A DNA stretch of 64,000 bases from Rhizobium sp. BK251 (lineage in GTDB: Bacteria > Pseudomonadota > Alphaproteobacteria > Rhizobiales > Rhizobiaceae), in the NCBI RefSeq assembly GCF_004345245.1, contig NZ_SLUQ01000008.1:434001-498000 (forward strand), in the 5' to 3' direction. Position 1 is the first letter of the stretch, and every line of letters starts with the position of its first letter. The notes under the pieces were generated by a model. That model searched no databases, was not told the origin of the DNA, and saw nothing but the letters and a program-made list of their open reading frames with translations. Shown one piece after another: positions 58,404 through 64,000 of this stretch. A program made the position numbers and the translations under genes.

Positions 58404-60164
58404 CTAAAGCCAACACAGATCGATCAACAGCAGGGTCAATATATAGCCGAAGACGGCGAGCGGCCAACCGGCGCGCAGGAAATCGCTGAAGCGATAGCCG
58501 CCGATGCCCATGGCGAGCGTATTGTTGTGGTGGCCGAAGGGCGTCAGGAAATCGAGAGATGCGCCTGCGGCGACCGCAATCAGATAGGCGCCGGGGCTAT
58601 GGCCGGCCGTTCTTGCGAGTTCGAAGGCGATGGGGATCAGGATGATCGCGACGGTCGCGTTGTTGACGAAAGGCGTGATCGCCATTGCGAGCAGAAGCAG
58701 CACGGCGATACCGACCATCGGCTCGGATACGGGGAAATGAAGGCTGAGCCAGTCGGCGAGTGCTGCCGCCGTGCCCGTTGTTCCCACGGCGGTTCCAAGC
58801 GGGATCATCGCCGCGAGCATGATGATGATCGGCCAGTCGAGGTCGGCCATCGCCTGGCGGATGTTGAGATGACCGAAGATCGCAAGCGCAAGGACAACGC
58901 AGGCAAAGGCGATGTCCGGCGTGAGCAGGCCGAATGCCGATGCGGCAACGCCCGCGACAAAGATCGCGACCGGTCGCCACGAAAGGAGCGTTAACGGCTG
59001 CCGTGGCACGGTTGGCGCGAGCGGCAGGCACTCGCATTCCTCCAGCGCTTCCGCGATCGCTTCCCGCGTGCCCTCTATCTGCAGGATATCGCCGATCGAA
59101 AGACGCTGATCAGCAAAACCTCCCTCGACGCGGGCGGCGCGATGGGAAAGGCCCGTCACCGCGATGCCGCGGCTGTGAAAGACGTCGAGCGAGCGGATGC
59201 GCGACCCGACCAGCGTGCTTTCCGGCATCACGACGGCCTCGGTGCGGATCAGGTCGGAACTCTCCGGGCCGAGCCTTTGGGACAGCAGCATGCCGGCTGC
59301 AGCGAGGCTGTCGATAATTGGGCCGGTACTCTCGAGAAGCAGGACGTCGTTTTCCTTCACGACCGCCCGTTCCTTTGCGCCGAGGAGGGAACCGTCGCGG
59401 AAGAGGGCGTGCGGGGCGATGCCGAATTCGGATGGAAGGTCGGCAAGCCGGCGGCCTGCAAGCGGAGATCCGACCGGCACTTTCCTTTCGGTGACGATGC
59501 GGCGGCCGGCATTCGCGATCCGGCGGGCGCTGCCTTCGCCCGGCAGGAGGCGCGGCACCGCATAGGCCGCGATCAATATGCCGAATGCTGCGACGGGAAG
59601 GCCGACGAAGGCGAAGTCGAAGAAATGGAACCCGGCGCCGGTCGACTTCGCAAGCGCATCGCTGACGAGAAGGTTCGCAGGCGTGCCGATCAGCGAGACG
59701 AGGCCGCCGAGCAGGGCCGCGAAGGAGATGGGCATCAGCAAGTGCCGCCGCGGGATGGAGGTCGTGTCGCTGAGCCGGAGCGCCACCGGAAGGGCGATGG
59801 CAAATGCGCCGATATTGTTCATGAACACGGAGATGAATGCGGTCATCGCAGACAGGCCCGCAATCGCGCGGAAACGACCCATGCTCGCTGTCGCCAGTCG
59901 CTCTGCGACCACTGCAAAGAGCCGGGCACGCGCGAGCACCTGCACGATCATCAGGATTTCGATGACGGTGATGACGGCGGGATTGGCGAACCCTGCGAAG
60001 ACGCCCGTGACGGGATAGAAGCCGAGCGCGTAACCGGCGAGAAGCCCGGCGATAGCGACGATCTCTATGCGGAACCGGTCCAGCGAGAAGAGAACCAGCA
60101 TCACGGCCAGAAGGATCAGGAGAGCTACCTGGTTCATCGACATGAGCGGGTCCGCAATCGCCAT
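58404..60164 (-). CDS. SLC13/DASS-type anion permease with two TrkA-C domains
   Basis: A 586-residue inner-membrane carrier. It has an N-terminal helix bundle (LLILLAVMLVLFSLDRFRIE), the LIGTPANLLVSDAL and PFVNNATVAIILIPIAFEL hairpin motifs typical of the divalent-anion:Na+ symporters and related ArsB/CitT carriers, and between them two RCK/TrkA-C domains (about 215-300 and 300-390; VKENDVLLLESTG, SIGDILQIEGTREAI). Carriers of this build usually take up sulfate, phosphate-like ions, or dicarboxylates, or act in sulfur/taurine metabolism. The start could be ATG at 60164, 60143 or 60137; none has a strong site. The frame extends to 60419 without support. Confidence 0.85.
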   Translation of the reverse strand: MAIADPLMSMNQVALLILLAVMLVLFSLDRFRIEIVAIAGLLAGYALGFYPVTGVFAGFANPAVITVIEILMIVQVLARARLFAVVAERLATASMGRFRAIAGLSAMTAFISVFMNNIGAFAIALPVALRLSDTTSIPRRHLLMPISFAALLGGLVSLIGTPANLLVSDALAKSTGAGFHFFDFAFVGLPVAAFGILIAAYAVPRLLPGEGSARRIANAGRRIVTERKVPVGSPLAGRRLADLPSEFGIAPHALFRDGSLLGAKERAVVKENDVLLLESTGPIIDSLAAAGMLLSQRLGPESSDLIRTEAVVMPESTLVGSRIRSLDVFHSRGIAVTGLSHRAARVEGGFADQRLSIGDILQIEGTREAIAEALEECECLPLAPTVPRQPLTLLSWRPVAIFVAGVAASAFGLLTPDIAFACVVLALAIFGHLNIRQAMADLDWPIIIMLAAMIPLGTAVGTTGTAAALADWLSLHFPVSEPMVGIAVLLLLAMAITPFVNNATVAIILIPIAFELARTAGHSPGAYLIAVAAGASLDFLTPFGHHNNTLAMGIGGYRFSDFLRAGWPLAVFGYILTLLLIDLCWL

Positions 60165-60232
60165 CGCTTGCCCGGAAATGTAACCGTTCGGCGATCCCTG
60201 TACAGGGAGATTGCGGGCTACATTGCTGATTT

Positions 60233-60943
60233 CTACGCGGAGCGGACACCCGCAGGTTCGGCGGTGCGCCAGCCGTCGGCCCCATCCCGCTGCAGCAGCG
60301 GTGTCGAGAAGACGCCGATCGTCCGTTCCGCCCAGGCGGGGTCGGCGGCATGCAGCCGCTCGCGCCAGCGGTCGGACTGCAGCATTGCCGCGCCGATCGA
60401 TACAGGCTCCACGTCGCAAAGCCGCAACATGCCAAGTCCGGCAAGGATGGATGTGCCGCTCGAAATCACGTCATCGATCAACGCCACGCGGCGGCCTTCG
60501 ATCAAGGGGAGCATGCGCGGATCGATGTAGAGCCGCTTTTCCTGCGTCGGCGTGGTGATGGAGGACAGCGAGACGGACAGGTCTTCGCGGTACCAGAACT
60601 TGCGCGAGGTTCCGAGAGGAACGTAGCGGTCGTGTCCGAGCGCCCGGGCGACTGCGCCGGCAAGCGTCAGTCCCAGCGTCGGCAGGCCGACGACGACATC
60701 GATCGCGAGCGGTCGCAACCTCTCGGCAAGGGCGGCAGCGAGCGCATCCTGCACGGCGAAGCTCGCCTGGTTGATGATCAGCGAGGCAAGGGCATGCTCC
60801 CCGTCCGCAAGCGGGCGGATCGGAAGGCGCAACTGCCGTCCGTCGGGCAGTTCGGCCACATAGAAGCCCGCATGCGCGCCTCGGTCAAAACTGCCGGGCG
60901 TGTGAAGCTCCTGCCAGAAATCCTGGGGGGCGATCGTTTCCAT
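60233..60943 (-). CDS. Purine-type phosphoribosyltransferase
   Basis: A 236-residue PRTase. The PRPP loop is VALIDDVISSGTSILAGLG (residues about 153-171), preceded by GLPTLGLTLAGAVARALGH (the pyrophosphate loop) and a KFWYREDLSVSLSS flexible region. The extra N-terminal part (HAGFYVAELPDGRQLRLPIR) is typical of a rhizobial branch distinct from Apt and Gpt. Role is likely base salvage. It ends 7 bases... of a gap to the RluB gene upstream (60950), so the pair may be cotranscribed. Confidence 0.8.
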   Translation of the reverse strand: METIAPQDFWQELHTPGSFDRGAHAGFYVAELPDGRQLRLPIRPLADGEHALASLIINQASFAVQDALAAALAERLRPLAIDVVVGLPTLGLTLAGAVARALGHDRYVPLGTSRKFWYREDLSVSLSSITTPTQEKRLYIDPRMLPLIEGRRVALIDDVISSGTSILAGLGMLRLCDVEPVSIGAAMLQSDRWRERLHAADPAWAERTIGVFSTPLLQRDGADGWRTAEPAGVRSA

Positions 60944-60949
60944 GTCGTC

Positions 60950-61783
60950 TTATCTTTCGATGCCGGCGCGGCGGCGCAGGCCCTTCATCTCGATCTCCGT
61001 CAGCGGCCGGACAGCGCCCTTCGGTAGCTCCCCAAGCACGAGGTCACCGATCGCGACGCGCACGAGGCGAAGGCACTCGACATCGAGCGCCTCCAGCATG
61101 CGGCGGATCTGGCGGTTGCGACCCTCGTTCAACTCCACCTCGATCCAGGCATTCCTGTCGCCTGTCCTCAGCGAACGGACGGAGGTCGCCTTCAGCAATT
61201 CGCCGTCGCAGACGAGGCCTGCCGTCATGCGTGCCAGCATCTCGTCGTCCATGATCGGGTTGACTTGGACATGATAGGTCTTGGCGACATGGCTGATCGG
61301 ATCCAGCAGTGCCTGCGCGAGATGCGTATCGTTGGTGAAGAGCAGCAGGCCTTCGCTCGCCTTGTCGAGCCGCCCGATGGGCGAGAGAAACGGTCCGTCG
61401 AAATCCCGGAGGCAATCATAGACCGTGGGACGCCCCTCCGGGTCGTTCCGGGTCGTCACAAGCCCGCGAGGCTTGTTTAGCATGACGCAGATCTTCTTTT
61501 CGGCCGCGACGGCAGCACCATCCACGGTGATGCTGGCGACGTCGAGGCGCACCCAGGCGGAGGCGTCCGTGACGATGCGCCCGTCGACGCCGACCCTGCC
61601 GGCCTCGATCAGCCGTTCGGCCTGGGTTCGCGAACAATATCCGAGCTTGGAAAGCGCGCGCGGCAGGGTGACACGCTTGTCCTGTGCGCTCTCACCGGTC
61701 CGCGTGCGTTCACGGGATTTTTGCGGTGGGCGCCTGTTCACTCTGCCATTCCTGCCTTGCTCCTTCACGGTTGTACCGTTCAT
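60950..61783 (-). CDS. Pseudouridine synthase, RluB/RsuA family
   Basis: Modifies a uridine of ribosomal RNA. The 277-residue protein has a basic N-terminal tail, an S4 RNA-binding domain (residues about 38-85, ALSKLGYCSRTQAERLIEAG), and a catalytic domain with the nucleophile Asp 140 in PIGRLDKASEGLLLFTND. KTYHVQVN and NEGRNRQIRRMLEALDVECL are standard. The ATG at 61783 (MNGTTVKEQGR) is taken as start; the frame runs to 61891 without support. It may act on 23S (RluB/RluE) or 16S (RsuA); the sequence does not decide. Confidence 0.92.
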   Translation of the reverse strand: MNGTTVKEQGRNGRVNRRPPQKSRERTRTGESAQDKRVTLPRALSKLGYCSRTQAERLIEAGRVGVDGRIVTDASAWVRLDVASITVDGAAVAAEKKICVMLNKPRGLVTTRNDPEGRPTVYDCLRDFDGPFLSPIGRLDKASEGLLLFTNDTHLAQALLDPISHVAKTYHVQVNPIMDDEMLARMTAGLVCDGELLKATSVRSLRTGDRNAWIEVELNEGRNRQIRRMLEALDVECLRLVRVAIGDLVLGELPKGAVRPLTEIEMKGLRRRAGIER

Positions 61784-61932
61784 TTCGCATGGTTGAGAGC
61801 CGCGCGCCAGAGGCAAGGGACCGAAATGACGGCTGGACCCGCGCGGGGAATGGCGCAGGTCCAGCCGTTCAGCCGGAGCGGGACAGGACAAGGTCGGGGA
61901 GACATGTCGTCAACCACCTCCGGCGCCGAGCA

Positions 61933-62181
61933 TCATTGCTGTTGTTGCGGTCGGGATGCAGCAATGGTGCTCATGGTAGTCTTGCAGTCCGGCGAGAACC
62001 GCACGGAGGTCTCGCGGATGCATCGGGCGAGCCGCCCGCCGCCAGGCAGAATGCCGGCGCAGTGTTCGCGGATGTCGGCCCCGCAGGCATTGCGCAGCGT
62101 GGCCCTCTCGTCGGGCGTCAGCTGCTCCGCCGAGGCATCAAAGGCGCAAAGAAGCGCGATTGCGATCGCCAGATGTCTCAT
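61933..62181 (-). CDS. Small secreted cysteine-rich protein
   Basis: An 82-residue exported protein: signal peptide MRHLAIAIALLCAFDASA (cut after residue 18), then four cysteines in NACGADIREHCAGI, RLARCIRE and SPDCKTT. This is one unit of the Cys-rich repeat known from GLG1-like proteins and common in small rhizobial periplasmic proteins. The poly-Gln end (PQQQQ) is unusual. Its ATG is overlapped by the stop of the micro-ORF upstream (ATGA), so translation may be coupled. The function of this group is unknown. Confidence 0.75.
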   Translation of the reverse strand: MRHLAIAIALLCAFDASAEQLTPDERATLRNACGADIREHCAGILPGGGRLARCIRETSVRFSPDCKTTMSTIAASRPQQQQ

Positions 62182-62303
62182 CGCTCTCGCTGCCGGGCGC
62201 CGCCGCGTTTCGTCGTCACCATGTCGTCGCGTGTCCGGGCGTCTGCGGTCGGACGACCCAGAAACAGGGTGGCCGTACCGGCCGTCGTCATCGACTTCTT
62301 CAT
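62178..62303 (-). CDS. Possible micro-ORF (41 aa) coupled to the Cys-rich protein
   Basis: Too short for usual gene callers. It begins MKKSMTTAGTATLFLGRPTA and ends RGGARQRER. GAGGA lies eight bases before the ATG at 62303, and the TGA stop overlaps the next gene's ATG as ATGA at 62178-62181. The N-terminus could be a weak signal peptide, the rest is basic. It could be a leader peptide controlling the downstream gene. Confidence 0.4.
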   Translation of the reverse strand: MKKSMTTAGTATLFLGRPTADARTRDDMVTTKRGGARQRER

Positions 62304-62405
62304 TTCAAGATCCTCGTCGTTGGCCGTGGCAGCGTCACTTGCCGTGCTTCGAACACAACAACGATGGGGGATCTATTTTTCGCGAGTTTTTCAGAAACGG
62401 GGGAA

Positions 62406-62425
62406 TTTGTTACAGTTTGTAACTG
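62406..62425. promoter_or_regulatory. Tandem 10-bp repeats, likely OmpR-type regulator site
   Basis: TTTGTTACAG and TTTGTAACTG stand side by side, one helical turn apart, as OmpR-family dimers prefer; they also form a GTTAC/GTAAC inverted repeat. The site is 51 bases before the response-regulator ATG and 100 bases from the divergent micro-ORF start. Confidence 0.6.
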
Positions 62426-62476
62426 CGTCGCTTTGCTTGTTGTCAAGCCGGGTTTCGGCAACGCATTGATCGGGAT

Positions 62477-63193
62477 ATGGCTCCAGCAACACTTCTACTG
62501 GTCGAGGACGACCGCGAAATACGGGCACTGCTCGAGGAGTTCCTCAGCCGCGAGGGCTTTGCCGTCGAGACGGCGGAGAGTGCCGCGGCCATGGACCGCG
62601 CCCTGACAAGGGGGCTGCCCGATCTCGTGGTCCTCGACGTGATGCTGCCCGGCGAGGACGGGCTTTCGGCCTGCCGCCGGCTGAGGGCGCGCAGCAGCGT
62701 GCCTATCCTGATGCTGACCGCCAAGAGCGAGGATATCGACCGTATCCTCGGGCTGGAGATGGGCGCGGACGATTATCTCGGCAAGCCGTTCAATCCGCGC
62801 GAACTGCTGGCGCGCATACGTGCCATCCTTCGCCGCTCGGGTACGCAGGGACGGGAGGATGCGAGCGCGCGCCGGCGCAAGAGCTTCGCCGGCCTCGTTA
62901 TCGACCTTGACGGGCGCGCGATCGAAGCCGAAGGCGAGGGGCCGGTCAGGCTGACGACCGCGGAATTCGACCTGCTCGTCTGCTTCCTAGAGCGGCCGCG
63001 CCGGGTCTTGTCGCGCGACCAGCTGCTCGACTGGACGAGGGGGCGCTGCGCCGATCCCTTCGACCGGACGATCGACGTTACCGTTTCGAGGCTGCGCACC
63101 AAGCTCTCGCAATATCTGCCCGACGGCGCGCAGCTGATCACGACCGTCCGCAACGCGGGCTATCTCTTCACAGCAGATGTCAAGGACGTGTGA
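62477..63193 (+). CDS. OmpR-family response regulator
   Basis: A 238-residue transcription factor. The receiver has the acidic pair (VEDD, 9-12), phosphorylated Asp 54 in VVLDVMLPGEDG, and Lys in GADDYLGKPFNPREL. The C-terminal winged helix has TAEFDLLVCFLERPRRVLSR and the recognition end RTIDVTVSRLRTKLSQYLPD. It is followed after 3 bases by the sensor kinase. It probably regulates its own promoter and perhaps the divergent Cys-rich gene through the repeats at 62406. Confidence 0.95.
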   Translation: MAPATLLLVEDDREIRALLEEFLSREGFAVETAESAAAMDRALTRGLPDLVVLDVMLPGEDGLSACRRLRARSSVPILMLTAKSEDIDRILGLEMGADDYLGKPFNPRELLARIRAILRRSGTQGREDASARRRKSFAGLVIDLDGRAIEAEGEGPVRLTTAEFDLLVCFLERPRRVLSRDQLLDWTRGRCADPFDRTIDVTVSRLRTKLSQYLPDGAQLITTVRNAGYLFTADVKDV

Positions 63194-63196
63194 GCC

Positions 63197-64000
63197 ATGA
63201 GAAAGCTCGGCCTCGTTTCCCGCATCATCCTGATCGTCGCCCTGGCGCTGTTTGCAATTCAGCTTGTCGCGCTGTTTGCGACCTCGATCAAGCAGGAGGC
63301 GCCGGTCCCCCGGCATCTTTCGCCGATGCTGCAGGTCGTGTCGGCGGTGCGCCTTTTCGACGGCATTTCGCCGGAAGCGCAGGAGCTTGCCGCACAAGCG
63401 CTGACCGCGGGTGGCGTCAATGTTCGTCTGGCCGATACCCCGCCGGCGGACGGCGGCGAGAAGCTGATGGATCCGGGTTGGCATCACCGCCTGAAGAGCG
63501 ACCTTTCCGGCGAGACGAGGTTCCTGCGCGTGCGCGGCCTTCCGGAGCGGCCCAAGCAGTGGTTTTCGGTCGGCCGCGCCGACCGCACCATAGAGGTGAC
63601 CGTGGGCATCACCGGAGGGAGGGTCGCGGTCTTCGACATTCCGGACACGCCGACCGTTCGCCTCCGCGGCATCCCCGTCGGTTTCATGGCCGGGTTGCTC
63701 GGCCTGCTCGTCGCTGTCATCGCCGTCTGCGCCGTGGCACGCGAGACGCGGCCGCTGACGCGGCTCAGCCGCCACGTGAATTCGCTCGGCAACGGCCTCA
63801 CCCCGGTGAAAATCCCCGAAGAGGGCGCCTGCGAGCTTCGCAGCCTGATCCGCGCGATCAACGAAATGCAGTTGCGCATTGCCGCGCTCGTCAACAACCG
63901 GACGCTTATGCTGGGGGCGATCTCGCACGATCTCAGGACCTATCTCACGCGCTTCCGCCTGCGCATGGAGATGATGCCCGAAACGCCGCATCGCGAGAAG
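63197..64000 (+). CDS. Sensor histidine kinase, 5' part (runs off the window)
   Basis: The ATG at 63197 starts MRKLGLVSRIILIVALALFA, a first membrane helix, and the frame stays open for 268 codons to the window end. A short periplasmic sensor (about 30-150) is followed by a second helix (VGFMAGLLGLLVAVIAVCAV), a HAMP domain (RETRPLTRLSRHVNSLGNGL) and the dimerisation/phosphoacceptor box GAISHDLRTYLTRFRL with the His near 244. The ATPase domain lies beyond the window. Partner of the response regulator 3 bases upstream. Confidence 0.93.
   Translation, partial: MRKLGLVSRIILIVALALFAIQLVALFATSIKQEAPVPRHLSPMLQVVSAVRLFDGISPEAQELAAQALTAGGVNVRLADTPPADGGEKLMDPGWHHRLKSDLSGETRFLRVRGLPERPKQWFSVGRADRTIEVTVGITGGRVAVFDIPDTPTVRLRGIPVGFMAGLLGLLVAVIAVCAVARETRPLTRLSRHVNSLGNGLTPVKIPEEGACELRSLIRAINEMQLRIAALVNNRTLMLGAISHDLRTYLTRFRLRMEMMPETPHREK

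Noticed and set aside
1..64000. CRISPR array or insertion sequence
   Set aside because: No regularly spaced direct repeats, cas genes, transposase genes or paired terminal inverted repeats were seen.

Overview
The window looks like chromosomal DNA of an alphaproteobacterium, most likely a member of the Rhizobiaceae (Sinorhizobium/Ensifer, Rhizobium or Shinella type). This rests on high-GC codon use, a serC leader in front of serC-serA, a MocE-type Rieske ferredoxin, a DctBD-like two-component system, a tripartite tricarboxylate transporter, a cyoABCD-SURF1 operon and dense housekeeping genes. The genus is inferred, not proven. No rRNA, CRISPR array, integrase or intact insertion sequence was found. 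One tRNA (elongator Met) is present.

Layout. 1-8.9 kb is core: the glmM 3' end, a methyltransferase, an outer-membrane protein, serC-serA with its leader RNA, a GNAT acetyltransferase, about 1 kb with no recognisable gene, mnmA, and tRNA-Met with its own promoter. 8.9-12.4 kb is an accessory patch beside the tRNA: a lower-GC gene for an unknown 528-residue membrane protein, then decayed DNA with gene fragments. 12.4-19.3 kb holds mocE, a PanB-like gene, a LacI-type regulator lacking a normal start codon, a large autotransporter and an EptA-like phosphoethanolamine transferase. 19.6-27.3 kb holds an aldo/keto reductase divergent from a TetR gene with two identical palindromic operators between them, several very small proteins, a cupin, a ChaA-type antiporter, a glycine-zipper lipoprotein, an EF-hand protein and an MFS permease.

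27.9-33.0 kb is the cytochrome bo3-type quinol oxidase operon (cyoABCD plus SURF1), followed by a MsrP/YedY-like oxidoreductase on the other strand. 33.9-42.7 kb is a carboxylate-sensing and uptake block: dctB-dctD, a ChaC-like cyclotransferase, a striking 44-bp palindrome, tctC-tctB-tctA and an M20 amidohydrolase. 42.7-50.2 kb is one minus-strand operon: a LacI regulator, a PotD/PotB/PotC/PotA-type ABC importer, a nucleoside hydrolase and adenine deaminase. It reads as a complete uptake-and-breakdown pathway for a purine nucleoside, with a transporter class not usually assigned to nucleosides. It is the best candidate here for an undescribed system. 50.4-57.2 kb is a TetR-controlled tripartite RND efflux operon. 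57.4-64 kb holds purC, an SLC13-like carrier with TrkA-C domains, a phosphoribosyltransferase, an RluB-type pseudouridine synthase, a Cys-rich secreted protein coupled to a micro-ORF, and an OmpR-type two-component system cut by the window end.

Many long open frames lie antisense to real genes because of the high GC; they are omitted.
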